From positions 70,690,712-70,754,711 of the forward strand of contig NC_077224.1 of assembly GCF_024763615.1 (NCBI RefSeq): 64,000 bases of DNA, read 5' to 3'. A program made the position numbers and the translations under genes. The notes under the pieces are model-generated. The model was not told the DNA's origin. It made no database searches and saw only the letters and a list, made by a program, of their open reading frames with translations. Each line of letters starts with the position of its first letter. Positions within the stretch are counted from its first letter, which is position 1. This DNA is from Phlebotomus papatasi (lineage: Eukaryota; Arthropoda; Insecta; Diptera; Psychodidae). Positions 13,201 to 22,952 of the stretch are shown in pieces.

Positions 13201-16200
13201 TGGCGACAAGGCTTTCTCACAAGCTAGGTACATCAGCTGATAGTTTATAAGAAGAAAAAAATTGGAATGGTGAAATCAAGTGAAGAACACAATCGCCGAG
13301 TGGCCATTACTGAAGCCCTCTGCGCCGATCAGACTGAATTAGAAATAATTCAATTCTTCTCGTACACAAAACCCACAGTTTACCGTATCGCAGGCAAATT
13401 TCAGAAACCCAATGGGTCAGGAGACAGTATCGACATATCGATCAGGAAGAAACACGCCAGGAAACCTTTCGTGAGGAATCCTGAAATGATTCAACACGCT
13501 CAGACGATGATTTATGAAGATCCAAGGCCATCAATTCAAAAAATGGCATTATATTATAGCTTCTTTGCACCTACAATTTTTAACACTTCTGCTTTTAGCT
13601 GAGATTTTATATTATTTCAACTTCTGTGGTCCGGAGTGAAATCCGACTTCATCAGATCGGGCCCAAATTTGTATGCGCACATTAAAAATTGATTAAACGA
13701 AAGGAGATATCGAAAAGCGATGTTCAACAAAGAGTTTAAATATCATTCTAATTTCAAAGTTGCCCTACATTCAAAAGTGCCCCATTTCATCCTAAGGTCT
13801 CGTCCTCTGAAGCCTATTATCTAATTTAAAATAAAAACGAAGAGTTAACAACTAGCCTATTTTTACTATTACCCCCCATTCCCCTTACACCAAAATGGAC
13901 CGGACTGTGTCAAATGTTTATTGAGCCATTTCCGTAAATTTTTAGAACTCTAGACAACGCAAAATTTTGGACAGACAAATTTGAAAGATCAAATTTTGGT
14001 AATCTAGTAATAATTTCGCAATTATAAAAGTTCATGGTACTTTGAAAATTATTTGATATTTTGATATTGAGAGTTACCCAGACTCCAAATTGGTTTAACT
14101 GAAATGAGGTTTTAATTTGAATTTCGGAATCCCGGAATTCTGCTATTTATGATCCAGGTTTTCCAGATTTTCACCAGAAGCACGTGGGATCCCAGGATTT
14201 TCGTGGCCCCGGAATTTTCAAGGTCCTGAAACATTCGGTATCCTGGGATATTTGAGATTCCGTGATTAACAAGGTCCAGAAATTCTTGATATTTCAGGAT
14301 CTCGGGATTTTCAGGGTCCTGGGATATTCGGGGTCCCAGGATATTCGGTTTTTCTATATTAATAAGATCCTGGATTTCTCGAAATAATTCGATTTTCTGG
14401 ACTTGTAATTTTCGGGGTCGTGGGATATTTGCAATCTCGAGATATTCGGGATTCCGAGATTAACAAAGTCCTGTAATTTTTGATATTTCAGGATTCCAGA
14501 ATTTTCGATATTTCGGAATCCCAGGATTGGGATGTTCGGGATATTCAAGATTCCGAGATTAACTCTTTCGCGTCATTAGGGTCATATATGACCCGGGGAA
14601 AAAACAATTTCTTTTGACTATTTACATTAATTGAAATCTATCGGTTTGTGCACAACATCATAATAGAAGGATGTAAGATTCTTGGCTATTTTTTTCAAGA
14701 CTCAAGATATTCAGGAAAAGAAAATATTTGAGATCAAAAATCACTAATTTCGAACTTTGTGAAATGACTTTTCTTTTTCAAAATTTTTTATATTCATTTA
14801 TTTTTTTCAGCAAAAAGTTCTTTAGAAATACAAAATAGAATATCCAAAGATTGTATATTGCATATTTTGATATAATAAATTACTCTCAATTTTCCAGAAA
14901 AGCGTGTAGAATTTTAGGGGTCATATATGACCCTATTGTCCCCAAGGGTAACAGTGTTTTCGTCCCAAACCTGCAGCGAAATGTAGTTGGGACATTGTTT
15001 TTCTTTGCGAAATGCAGGTGGGACATCTTGCTCCTGGACATTTCGTCTTATATCTGATGTATTATAACATATTTTGCAATATTTTAGAGTATTCTGCAAG
15101 CGTCTCATATTGTGCAATTGTATTGTGTGTGAATAAATATGTGGATAAGTTTATTTTTGCCAAATACCACTCAAAATATTGTGACAGTGACTGTTCAAGG
15201 GATTACCAGGAAGATTCCTTGAACACCCAGGAGTACAGTGTTCATCACAACAATCCAGTTTGCCATGGTTTTGGCCAAATTAATAACTTCAAGCAAAAAA
15301 ACTCTTAAAAAGCCCGTGATATAGATTTTGAAAATGGTAAATACACTTCCCTTGAGGACAACAGGGTCATATATGACCCGGGGTTTTTCCGAGTTTTCAC
15401 GCAATGGAAAATTTTTTTCCTCTCTGAACTATTATATTTGATCATAAAGCATTAGGAAAAACTCAATTTTGCATGAATTCATCTGCTGAATAAAAGTGGG
15501 ACGCGAAAGAGTTAATACACCTGGAATTTTAAATATTTCGCGATTTTCAAGATTTCGGGATTTTCGATTTTCGGGGTCCTCGGATATTCGTAATCGCGAG
15601 ATATTCGGAATTCCGAGATTATTAACGTACTAGAATTTTTGATATTTCAGAAGCCTAGGATTTTCAATATTTCGAGGTCCTACACTGAGATAAATCCGAA
15701 AAAGTTAAAATAACATTCTGGAAATGTTAATTTTACCCTGCAGTATTGATCTAAAATCGGTGTAAATATTATCCTTTTTAGGTGTATTATGGGTTAAAGT
15801 TACCCTTTTTCATGTTAATTTTACCCTTAATAAGGTGTAAAATTAACATTAAAAAATGTTGATATATTTTAACACGTAAAAAGTGTTAGTTATGAAAAAA
15901 AAAGTTAATCACACCCTCTTTTTTTCTTTGTGTAGGAGCTAGGACATTTAAAATCCCAGGATAATTGTTTTTCGATATTATTAAGGTTCTGGGTCTTTCG
16001 AAATTCCGCGATTTTCGTGATCTCAGGATTTTCGATATTCGGAGTCCTGAGATAATATTCGGGATCCTAAAATATTCAATTCTCCAAGATTAATAAGATT
16101 CATGAGTTTTTCAAAATACTGCGTTATTTTCGGAATTTCGGATGCGTTATTTACGGATTTTCGCTGGCTTCTTTTCCTTATTTATTAATTTATATTTCTT

Positions 16201-18944
16201 TTTTTCAATACTCTGTAAATTTCGTGCTTGGCATTTTGATGATTTCGCGGAAAACTTTGTCCAGACTTGTCAATTCTTTCATTAAAGATTACTGTTCATC
16301 TCGCTTTTCTTTTTATCATGGGACCTTGTCCCAAATGGCTTACAGCTCAGTAAGAGCTAGCCATTTTTAACCTCTCACAATGCTGCAAAACAGTACAGTG
16401 CAAAATTTTCTGTTTTTGTTTTTTTCTCTTTTTTATTGGAATTTTGTGTATTCAAAGAAAAGTTCAAACATGTTTTTTACATGACTGACATATACAACCT
16501 GAGAAAGAGCTTTTCCACCGTTTTGCTCTTCGCCTACGCTAAGACGGCGGTGGACGCTGAAAACTACACGGGATCTCAGTTAAACGAAACTGTAGTTCGA
16601 AAGCATTGTTGATGAATAAATTTATCTTATGTTTTGGAACCTCAGGATTTTCGATTCTCATGGTCTTGGGATTTTGGAAATCTCGAGATATACGAGGTTC
16701 CGAAATTAATAAGATATTGGAATTTTCGATATCATTCTGTTTTATGGATCCCAGGATTTTCGGAGTCCCGGGATATTTGACTTGTTTTCTTGTTCAAAAT
16801 ATAAAAACAGAAGAAAGTATATCAGTGCCAAGCAATGAAGACCCAACAGTTATTTTTGAGTATTCATTAGCAGTCCACAAATTATTCATACTTTGTCATA
16901 AAAAGATGTAACTGTAAAAATTTACAAGTACCGGAACTTTTAAACTGGATTGAGAGTCCTTGTTTAAAGGTCGACATTTTAATAGTTTGTAAGGTCACAA
17001 ACCCCATTTAAAAGACACACCAATTTAGTAACACTAAAAGGAGTCTACCCACGAGCAACCTCAATTATGTCCTCATTTGCAATCCGATATCTTTTGGGCT
17101 GTGATAAAGGTGTACACGGTAAGAGCCGTGTCAATAGCTTTGCAGATAAAAAAAAAAGAAAACCTGAAGCCACAACATAAAACAAATGCAAATGGTGTTC
17201 TACTCGGGCGCTCACCAGAGACATTTGAGAATTTCAGCTGATGAAGAGTCTTGGTTTTTTGAGAAAAAAAAAGAATTTCTATCTTGCCAAGTAACAGTAT
17301 TTGTGAGACATGGCTTTTAAAGAGACACGGTAGTCTCTGCAAATATTGACGAATGTGCTAAGGTCAAAAACTCCATAATCTGCCTATGGCATTATTAACT
17401 GGATTTTTCCTTAAAAATATCACTCTAGGGATGGAACAATTTAAGAGAGAGGATGAAGAGAGTTTCTTTTTTTTTGGGTGATGGTTTTTGAGCCGAAGGA
17501 AGAGGAGGAAGAGAAGAGGAGCAAAGATGTTGAGAAGACAACAATAAAAAAAACGCGGGGGACGTTTTGCTATTCCTCTCCATCTTTTCTCAACACACAT
17601 TGCAGACCATTTTTGCTGCAATTGCTTGGTGTGTCTCTTCTACAATCTCTGGGGCTCTTTTTTTTATTATTTATTTTTGGTCATAATGAAAACGAGCAAA
17701 TGCTCGAGAATATGGGTTTTATTTATATCTTCTCTAAAAACAGGTTTTTTCGCAATTTATTCACCAACAAAGATGCACCCAAAGAAGAATGGCAAATAAC
17801 GTGGACGAAGGTGCCGAATGGAGGAAGCCGAGAGAGAGGCCAAGTGGAGGCCAGAAGGAGGAAACGCGAATGCCAACCAGCCGGACAAAATATGCGTCTT
17901 GACCCAGCAATTTTCAGTCCCAGGAATGAGAGATTTATTGGAAGGAACCTTGAAGGGGGGAACTGTTATCATATTTTGGTCACATTTGTTTTCCGTTCTA
18001 CTTTTAGGGCTTTGTTTTTGGGGGATATTGCGAGGAATCTCTTTCAGAGCCAGAAACCGCAGAATCCATCTTTATCGCGCATAATTTTTCCTGCCACTGT
18101 CGTCATTGCGTGATTCGGATTTTGTGGAGCCAAAGTGGGGGGCTTTCTCTTTTTTTTGTGTTATTGGTGTTTCTTCCCTCCCCAAATAAACTACCAATCC
18201 CCAAATAAGGAAGAGAAGTACTTTGTCTGGTGGTCCCTGACCTATCCTACTACCAGATACCTTATCGATAAGACAGACATGACAACCGACGCCATAATCC
18301 CTTTCTCAGTTTCTCCCCTTTCCCCCATTTTCACTACTCTTTTCCTCATTGAATCAATTTTCCAGCATCCGGAGGAATTTCGCAATTTCACCCAACATCC
18401 CAGACATTTCCAGCCTCGGCACTACCCACAAAGGTGTATGGGGATTTTTCGGGCAAATCCCACCCAAAAAGAAGCCCCACAGCCACATCCCAATCATCGA
18501 TAAATCCAAAAAATTTTCCATGAAACATCAGACATGAAATAGACAAAAAGTTCGACCATTTTGGATTGTGGAGAGAAGTTCCATTGCAAACGCCCGAGCT
18601 TTAGTTCCGTGAGCACAAAAATGCCTCAAGACCATTTTTCTTCCTCAATTTTCCCAGCATTTTCCACTGATAGTACATCCCGAAATCACGCAAAAAGACC
18701 CCCCACTTTGTGTTTAGCATCCCAAATAGCTTTTTCAGGGGCATTTACCCGGGGAATTTGCAAAAAATGCAATAAATGTATGGAATGCCGGTCGCATGGT
18801 TGCTTCTCTACCTTTCGGGGTTTGGGGACAAAAATGGTTAAAAAAGATTGATAGACTTACTTTTACAAAGTCAATTGACGTTGTTGTACCCTCAATGTCG
18901 CAGAGGATTGCTTTGGAATTCACAGTATTTCTATTAAATTCCAT
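2896..18944 (-). CDS. Enoph: Enolase-phosphatase E1, long acidic-tail isoform
   Basis: HAD-family bifunctional enzyme of the methionine salvage pathway that enolises and dephosphorylates 2,3-diketo-5-methylthiopentyl-1-phosphate. Exons on the minus strand are 18861-18944, 9850-10148, 9269-9707 and 2896-4299. All joins are GT-AG and in phase, giving 741 aa. HAD motifs are visible: D16-x-E18 in CDIEGTTT, the serine motif in IYSSGS (151-154), K185 and D210 in LTDIVKE. Residues 275-741 come from the last exon and are almost entirely Glu, Lys, Val and Thr. The start at 18944 is the first ATG in the frame and has a good Kozak context (AAAATGG). Introns 1 (8.7 kb) and 3 (5 kb) are full of transposons. 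From memory, mosquito orthologues also carry long acidic tails, whereas the Drosophila protein is short. The enzyme identity is firm; use of the tail exon is inferred from splice sites. Confidence 0.88.
4450..4683. mobile_element. Tigger/pogo-like MITE with TA target duplication
   Basis: It starts CAGTAGACTCTCTCTCAATCGG and ends CCGATTGAGTGAGAGTCTACTG, near-perfect inverted ends of about 22 bp flanked by TA. The CAGTA start and TA duplication fit the pogo/Tigger group. It is non-coding and lies in Enoph intron 3. Confidence 0.75.
5563..5651. mobile_element. 89-bp hAT-type MITE, copy 1, with 8-bp target duplication
   Basis: Ends are TAGAGATGGTAAAATTTC and GAAATTTACCAACTCTA. The direct repeat CCAATGAG flanks it exactly at 5555-5562 and 5652-5659. 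The 8-bp duplication and TAGAG ends fit the hAT superfamily. A second 89-bp copy is at 8312-8400. Confidence 0.88.
5726..6591. mobile_element. TTAA-flanked piggyBac-type non-autonomous element
   Basis: It begins TTAACTCTTTCCGGACC and ends GGAGACGAAAGAGTTAA, with TTAA at both ends as in piggyBac insertions. Internal copies of CATGGGTACCC lie near both ends. Reading frames inside (5806-6024, 6065-6256) are short and unlike any transposase I know. It lies in Enoph intron 3. Confidence 0.72.
7059..7260 (-). mobile_element. tRNA-derived SINE
   Basis: The minus strand reads GGGGCACTTAATAGATTAAG, then an A-box-like TTAAGTGGTAGAGCAC and a B-box-like GGGTTTGAATCCCC at tRNA spacing. A body and an A/T-rich tail near 7060-7075 follow. 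The 3' half does not close an acceptor stem, so it is a SINE head and not a functional tRNA. It lies in Enoph intron 3. Confidence 0.65.
7870..8245 (-). mobile_element. tRNA-derived SINE, second family or copy
   Basis: The minus strand starts near 8245 with GTGGGTCAGTGGATAGAGTAG (A box), then GGTCTTGGGTTCAAAGC (B box), and has a body of about 300 bp ending near AGGGATAAAATAGAATAG. Flanking sequence belongs to the dispersed repeat. The left boundary is approximate. Confidence 0.6.
8312..8400. mobile_element. 89-bp hAT-type MITE, copy 2, with 8-bp target duplication
   Basis: Ends are TAGAGTTGGTAAATTTC and GAAATTTTACCATCTCTA. The direct repeat GTCACGAG flanks it exactly (8304-8311 and 8401-8408). 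It has the same length and ends as the 5563-5651 copy but lies in opposite orientation. Confidence 0.88.
8928..9164. mobile_element. MITE with about 23-bp inverted ends
   Basis: Left end CGGCTCCATTCCATACTATG and right end CATAGTATGGAATGGAACCG are inverted repeats with one mismatch. It lies just downstream of the Enoph short-isoform polyadenylation signal. The open frame across it is not gene-like. Confidence 0.65.
9241..9246 (-). promoter_or_regulatory. Enoph: Intronic AATAAA overlapping Enoph short-isoform stop
   Basis: The minus strand reads GCTAAATAAAAA. The stop TAA lies inside AATAAA, 22 bases downstream of the splice donor. This is the arrangement expected when cleavage and polyadenylation compete with splicing. 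Confidence 0.6.
9242..18944 (-). CDS. Enoph: Enolase-phosphatase E1, short isoform by intronic polyadenylation
   Basis: This form uses the same first three exons but reads through the donor at 9268 (CAG then GTACAA). It adds eight residues (VQLKKIAK) and stops at TAA 9244-9242, giving 282 aa, close to the usual length of the enzyme without a tail. A canonical AATAAA on the minus strand (9246-9241) overlaps the stop codon. It contains all catalytic motifs. Whether both forms are made must come from RNA data; the sequence allows both. Confidence 0.7.
10267..10312. repeat. CT microsatellite
   Basis: A run of CT repeats broken by a few other bases lies in Enoph intron 1. Confidence 0.8.
10985..11115 (+). 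repeat. Probable non-LTR retroelement 3' fragment, copy 1 of 3
   Basis: The motif of GAGAAAG, then TTTCCACCGTTT, then AGACGGCGATGGACGC, followed within about 40 bases by AAATAAAT-rich sequence, recurs at 16490-16625 and 23875-24025 on the same strand. A shared 3' end plus an A-rich tail fits a truncated LINE or SINE tail. Family not identified. Confidence 0.45.
11173..11308. mobile_element. Short piggyBac-type MITE next to a larger one
   Basis: It starts ATAACCCATTAAGGACAAG and ends CTTGTTCTTAAAGGGTTAA. Ends match the 63518-63665 element. It appears to share its right TTAA with the element that begins at 11305. Confidence 0.5.
11305..12079. mobile_element. piggyBac-type non-autonomous element with nested MITE
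   Basis: It starts TTAACGCTTTAATGACGAG and ends AATCGTCCTTAAAGGGTTAA. The interior matches 28430-28891 and 47310-47543 (for example AAACCGATAAACAAAACTTG). A TA-flanked MITE (11656-11913) is inserted in it. Confidence 0.7.
11656..11913. mobile_element. TA-flanked MITE (CACTGAG ends), copy 1
   Basis: It starts TACACTGACTGAGAGAAATCC and ends TTTTTTCTCGGTGTA. It is near-identical to 15681-15934. The interior is a string of GTGTAAAATTAACATT-like inverted motifs. TA duplication suggests the Tc1/mariner group. Confidence 0.75.
12204..12434. mobile_element. MITE with GCTGAGATTCTTTACAGG ends
   Basis: The left end TAGCTGAGATTTTTTACAGG and right end CCTGTAAAGAATCTCAGCTA are inverted. Outer sequence is related to the GCTGAGATTCTTAAC family at 48608-49296. 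It is non-coding. Confidence 0.65.
13132..13602 (+). pseudogene. Truncated mariner/IS630-type transposase
   Basis: The element start CAGGGTGCGTGCTTTAAATTG follows a TA dinucleotide. The frame from 13267 encodes 111 aa beginning MVKSSEEHNRRVAITEALC. The first roughly 95 residues look like the N-terminal helix-turn-helix and linker of Tc1/mariner-type transposases (TKPTVYRIAGKF resembles the recognition helix). The frame then runs into unrelated sequence, so the DDE/D catalytic domain is absent. It is a 5'-end relic in Enoph intron 1. Superfamily assignment is from memory of related insect elements. Confidence 0.65.
14559..15515. mobile_element. piggyBac-type element with 16-bp perfect ends, copy 1
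   Basis: It starts TTAACTCTTTCGCGTC and ends GACGCGAAAGAGTTAA, a perfect inverted repeat including the TTAA. Internal GGTCATATATGACCC palindromes recur three times. A second full-length copy in inverse orientation is at 42154-44041, and a truncated end is at 34075-34110. Small open frames inside do not resemble transposase. Confidence 0.82.
15681..15934. mobile_element. TA-flanked MITE (CACTGAG ends), copy 2
   Basis: It starts TACACTGAGATAAATCC and ends TTTTTTTCTTTGTGTA. It is near-identical in length and sequence to 11656-11913. Here it is inserted in the degenerate minisatellite. Confidence 0.75.
16480..16625 (+). repeat. Probable non-LTR retroelement 3' fragment, copy 2 of 3
   Basis: It contains AGCTTTTCCACCGTTTTGC and CGCTAAGACGGCGGTGGACGC, then GATGAATAAATTT. 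It resembles the copies at 10985-11115 and 23875-24025. Confidence 0.45.
16800..18855. other. First half of Enoph intron 1, no gene recognised
   Basis: About 17360-18560 is less AT-rich than the surroundings and holds overlapping open frames on both strands. None has recognisable domains, splice structure or a conserved composition. I treat it as intronic sequence, possibly regulatory because of its nearness to the Enoph first exon. Confidence 0.4.
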
Positions 18945-19258
18945 TTTGAGATGGAAATTCAATTGATTAATCTTGATTTAACGCAGTTTTTTCAGCTTTT
19001 TTCCCGAGAAAATACTTTTCCTCCGCTACCCTGCACAATGTTCTCACACTTTCTAGCACCGTTGTCGCATGCAGCAGTTGTCAGCACTGATTTTTTTGCA
19101 TCTTACTTTTTGCACACCATTTTTCTAGCAGTCTAGGATCTCGCCGAGATGGGGAATTTCAAACTGGAAAAAGCCGTTATAAATGCAAAATTTTATTCAT
19201 TACGATTTTCACACTTTTCTTATTTTAATAAATCCCTGAGATGCTTTGGGAAGGATTT

Positions 19259-19906
19259 CTACTTCCCAGTGGGGTTGATAAAGATAACATCGTCTGCAAT
19301 AATGCTGGTACTGACACGTTGCTTCCCTTCTTGGTCAGTTATTTCGCCGTAGCTGATCTTCCCCTGAACCATTGCTCTCTGCCCCCGGCGGAGGTAGGAC
19401 ATCACTGATTCCCTTAATTGAGGCTTAAATACAACAATTCTGTGCCAATCTGTCTTCTGTGACCAATCCCCGGACTCGTATCTGAAAGAAAACTCCTATA
19501 AAACCCCCTGAAAATTTCTGAAAAATACAATTTACCTGTAATTCTCATGTGTAGCCAGAGAAAAGGTGACGACAGGATGTTCCTGGGATCCTCTCATTTG
19601 TGGCTCAATCCCAACACGTCCCAGAAGAGTAACATTGTTCACAGCTGCCAAAAGAACCAGAGACATAAAACATCAAATATTTTCAAACAACCCCCTTTGG
19701 AAAAGACTCACTTTTCTCAAATGTTTGTGGTTTTTCATCACTGAACAGGCGACATCCTCCAATTTGGCTGATTTGCCCAGGAAAACATCCCCTATTTAGG
19801 CTCCTTAGCATCTGCAAACATAACCTCAATTCATAAATATCTCCATTTTCCACTTATTTCATCAAGCTCATAGTGAAATCCTACCTGAGCTCGAAGAGCA
19901 AACATC
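19259..19906 (-). CDS. mtSSB: Mitochondrial single-stranded DNA-binding protein
   Basis: OB-fold protein that coats single-stranded mitochondrial DNA at the replication fork and stimulates the polymerase and helicase. Minus-strand exons are 19886-19906, 19712-19811, 19536-19644 and 19259-19481; all joins are GT-AG and in phase, giving 150 aa. An N-terminal basic presequence (MFALRAQMLRSLNRG) is followed by the SSB core: NNVTLLGRVG, the strongly conserved GSQEHPVVTFSLATHENYR, YESGDWSQKTDWHR and QGKISYGEITDQEGKQ, and the ending STSIIADDVIF. Length and order match the fly protein. The start is the first ATG of the frame; an alternative start at exon 2 (19811) would remove seven residues. AATAAA lies about 65 bases past the stop (19197-19192). 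It is divergent from the XK-related gene and tandem with Enoph. Confidence 0.93.
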
Positions 19907-20033
19907 CCTGAAGCTTTCACAACAATAAGTAAACACAAAAAACGTGAAAAATGCGCAAATTTCCCAAACAAAATACTTTGCACTTGAACTTTTTCCGCGA
20001 AAATGGAGGACAAAGTGAAATGTCAAAAGGTTG

Positions 20034-20041
20034 TGACGTCA
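20034..20041. promoter_or_regulatory. Perfect CRE palindrome in divergent promoter
   Basis: TGACGTCA lies between the mtSSB start codon (19906, minus) and the XK-related start codon (20143, plus), in a 236-bp interval of higher GC (GTGGCGGAATTCGCGGCG) and no TATA box. It is the consensus site of CREB/ATF factors and may drive either or both genes. This is a sequence match only. Confidence 0.45.
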
Positions 20042-20142
20042 GTGGCGGAATTCGCGGCGTGATTCTCTCTGTTTTGCTTTCTTTTCACCCCTTTTGTTTT
20101 AGTTAATTTCCCAGTGCAATTGCTTCCCAAGTAGCCTCGGAT

Positions 20143-21475
20143 ATGAATGAATTTGATGCATCATATGTCTCCTCACGTATCCCCCTGAAAGTGCCACCAG
20201 ATATCCAAGAAACATCGCTGGAGGACAAAGAAAATATCAATCCTTGTGATATTTTCTACAATTTTCTCTCAATTGTTATGCGAGTGGTGTCCTTTGGGGT
20301 TACAATTTATGTTGCAATCCAATACTACAATCGTGGGTATGCCAATTACATGATATACACCCTTGCCTGCTGCATAATTCCCTGGATATTGACACTCCTG
20401 ATCAGCTGTGAAGTGTAAGAGATTCTCTGAAGGCCTTCCGGAAGACTTTTTTTCATGGAAATTGTCTTTTATTTCTATTTTTTCAGGAGGTCCAGGGATG
20501 AATCTCTTAGGAATGAACGAAAAGACTGCTGTTCCAGAGCTGCCTGGAATATTTTTCTCAACATTTTCCGGTAAGTTCAGAAAAAGGAGAGAGAAAATTC
20601 AAGGTCAGGAGTTGCATTTGTGCTTTTTCCACAGCTACTGGGAAACTTCTGTGCTATCTCTGAAGTATTGGCTGGCCAGGAGGAGGAATCAGAAGGAGAG
20701 AGCTGTGAAATACTACAATAGACTCCTTCAGGCAGATTCTGATGAGACTTTCTTGCGTCTCTTTGATTGTTTTCTGGAAGCAGCGCCGCAGAAAGTCCTT
20801 CAGATTGCCATTTGGCTATCCGGGGAGGAAACCATGACAGTGTGGCAGGGATGTCTACTGGTCAGCTGTGTTTTTAGCATGGCCTACACGTTGAGCTCTC
20901 ACCAGAAATGCCTAAGACTGGCCACTCCCTCCAAGAAACAGATCAAAGTCATCGGGCAAGGGTTTCACATTCTCTGGAATTTGTTCATGTCCCTGGCCAG
21001 AATCCTGGCAATTGCTCTTCTTGCCAGCATTGGTCCCCTTCTCACCCTTCTCTGCTGCATCATTCACGTGCTCCTCTTTGGCCTGTACATCTTCATTTCC
21101 GATAGAGCCAATCTCAATCTCTGCAGCTACAATTTCGCCACGAAATTCCTCTTCTCCCTGACCATCGGAACTATTTTTCTCTTCCATCTGATCCCCGTTA
21201 AGGAAGGACCTACGCGCTACCGTTACGCCACTTTCTACTCCATCTGCTTCGTGGAAAACGTTGCCTGCCTCACAGCCTACTACTTCTACGCGGACTGGAA
21301 GCTGATGCCCATGTACTTATTCTACTTATTCGTAGCAGCTGTCACTGGTCTCTTCATCCTGGGCATCAGCTTCCAAGTCGCCTACTACAAGTGCTTCCAT
21401 CCAAATGTAACTGCCAAAGTTGCCAATCGAGAATCTCTACCACTTCGTGTTTCCCGTGACCAAAATGCTCAGTAA
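20143..21475 (+). CDS. XK-related multi-pass membrane protein
   Basis: Member of the XK/XKR family of integral membrane proteins, some of which scramble phospholipids after caspase cleavage. Exons are 20143-20414, 20487-20570 and 20635-21475, in phase, giving 398 aa. It shows an N-terminal soluble stretch of about 40 residues, then a hydrophobic pair (IVMRVVSFGVTIYVAIQYY and YMIYTLACCIIPWILTLLIS). A charged loop with RRRNQKERAVKYYNRLLQAD follows, then the family hallmark FLEAAPQKVLQIAIWL. Five to six further hydrophobic helices lie between about residues 230 and 380, and the tail is short and polar. Eight to ten membrane spans would fit the family. Which XKR subtype it is cannot be told by eye. 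It ends 54 bases from the stop of the convergent minus-strand gene. Confidence 0.85.
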
Positions 21476-21528
21476 TTTTTTTTAAAAATATCCAGACGAT
21501 ATTTTTTAAAAACAAAAAATTAAAACAT

Positions 21529-22015
21529 TTACCGATTTTTTATTTTTTCTGATTTCTTTTTCTCCGGCTTTCTGAACTCATGCTTCCTCTCGCCGAATTT
21601 CCTCGATTTACTACTTTTTCTGCTCGACTTTACTGCAATTTTACTGGATCCTTCATCCCGATGAGATTCCCTTTGTTTCTCAATGCGCCTCAGTTGATCG
21701 GAACTTCCCTTCAGACTTTTCTTGATCTCTCTGTCATTGTGACTCACGGCGGATTTTAGAGTGGACATGAGGAATCTCTTGTTGGTCTTCTTCAATGGGC
21801 AGGGTTTCCAGCCAGAAGCTCCAATGACCTCGGCCCTGGCAGCAGCCTTGACAAGTTCTAGGTTCAGCTCCTCAATGGCGAGCCTAAAAAGACGAATTGA
21901 AACTGTTTATCTGCATGTTTTTAATCCAGGATTTCCGCTTAACTCACTTTCTAAGCTCCTCATCAGTCAATTTTCTCTTCTGCTTGAACATTTTGTGGTC
22001 TTGGAAGTCTCCCAT
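21529..22015 (-). CDS. Small lysine-rich protein, uncharacterised
   Basis: Two exons, 21948-22015 and 21529-21883, with donor AAGTGAGT and acceptor CTTTTTAGG in phase, give 140 aa. It begins MGDFQDHKMFKQKRKLTDEE; a second ATG lies eight codons in. Residues 24-75 (LAIEELNLELVKAAARAEV, then GWKPCPLKKTNKRFLMSTL) look conserved and partly helical. The last 60 residues are Lys/Arg/Ser/Glu-rich like a nuclear or nucleolar tail. I do not recognise the family. The compact first intron, strong splice sites and biased but not repetitive sequence support a real gene. It is convergent with the XK-related gene. Confidence 0.7.
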
Positions 22016-22079
22016 CGCGCCCCCGATGCAAATTTTCTCTCAATTTTCCAAACAAAAACAAAACTTTTGACGTTTTAGG

Positions 22080-22950
22080 CTCCGATGCAGGTTCCTAGAC
22101 GAATTCTAGCAGTGCAACTGGTCTAAAACAGCTGATTGCAAAATTTGAATATTTCAAATCTTTCAAATTCAAAAGCAAATGTTCAGTTAGGACCGGGGTA
22201 GATTATCCAGGGGCGAAATAGGCAGCAACAATTTATTTTTCATTTAGAAAAATAATAAAATAATATTTTTCATTCAGTTTCTTTATTCTCTGAAATATTT
22301 ATTTATAGGCATCTAAGGCAATTTGAAAGTATTTTTATAATTCGAAAAAGTTGTATTTTTTCTGTTTTTGATCTTGTAGAATTTAGGTTAGTTAATCATT
22401 CATCCTTACTCCAAAAAAAAGTTTGTAAGAAAATGTCTTCTAGGATAATTATGATCCAATAAAGTCGAAAAAACCATCCATTCTTCATTATCTCTTTTAA
22501 TTTTAGGCGGCGCTAGGTGAGAAAATATATTTAAAAAATTTGAAATTCTTTTTGCTTCTAAAATTTTACATTTCAACTTTTTTCAATTTTTTTTTAATAA
22601 AATACACAAAGTAGAACGTCATATCTATCAGTAAAAAATAAATTAACTTTGGTCAGATAACTTTAAATCGGTATTTTGCTTGGAAATGAGTTTTTTGTAC
22701 AAATATTTTACGTTGCTTTTTCTCTGACCTGTAACACAAAACCAAAACTGGGGATAGGAACTAAACGAAGAGTCAAAATGAGTTTAAATTTCCTTTTGTA
22801 GAAGAAATCTCTTCTTTATAATGTTTATCAAGGTTGATGCAAAAGATCATAAGAAATAAAATATAAACATATTTCAATTTTCTAATTTTTTTAATTCCTT
22901 AATTGTTTGTCCAAATCCAGATTGTTTAGAAAAATACAGGCGCTTAGAAC
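22080..22950. other. Non-coding AT-rich interval
   Basis: No reading frame, RNA gene or transposon with defined ends was seen here. Confidence 0.4.
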
Positions 22951-22952
22951 AA

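Larger units (their letters stand above)
14110..16790 (+). repeat. Degenerate GGGATTTTCGG-type minisatellite interrupted by transposons
   Basis: The blocks 14110-14558, 15516-15680, 15935-16165 and 16640-16785 are built from diverged units such as GGTCCTGGGATATTCGGG and GGGATTTTCGAT with irregular spacing. A TTAA element (14559-15515) and a TA MITE (15681-15934) are inserted. A related stretch lies on the opposite strand near 23260-23480. No coding sense was seen. Confidence 0.6.

Noticed and set aside
14851..15404. Several 60-100 codon frames inside the TTAA element
   Set aside because: They lie inside a non-autonomous transposon, are not kept in the 42154 copy, and match no transposase.
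17478..18113. 211-codon plus-strand frame in Enoph intron 1
   Set aside because: It starts in low-complexity sequence and has no recognisable domain or splice context. The region is simply less AT-rich.
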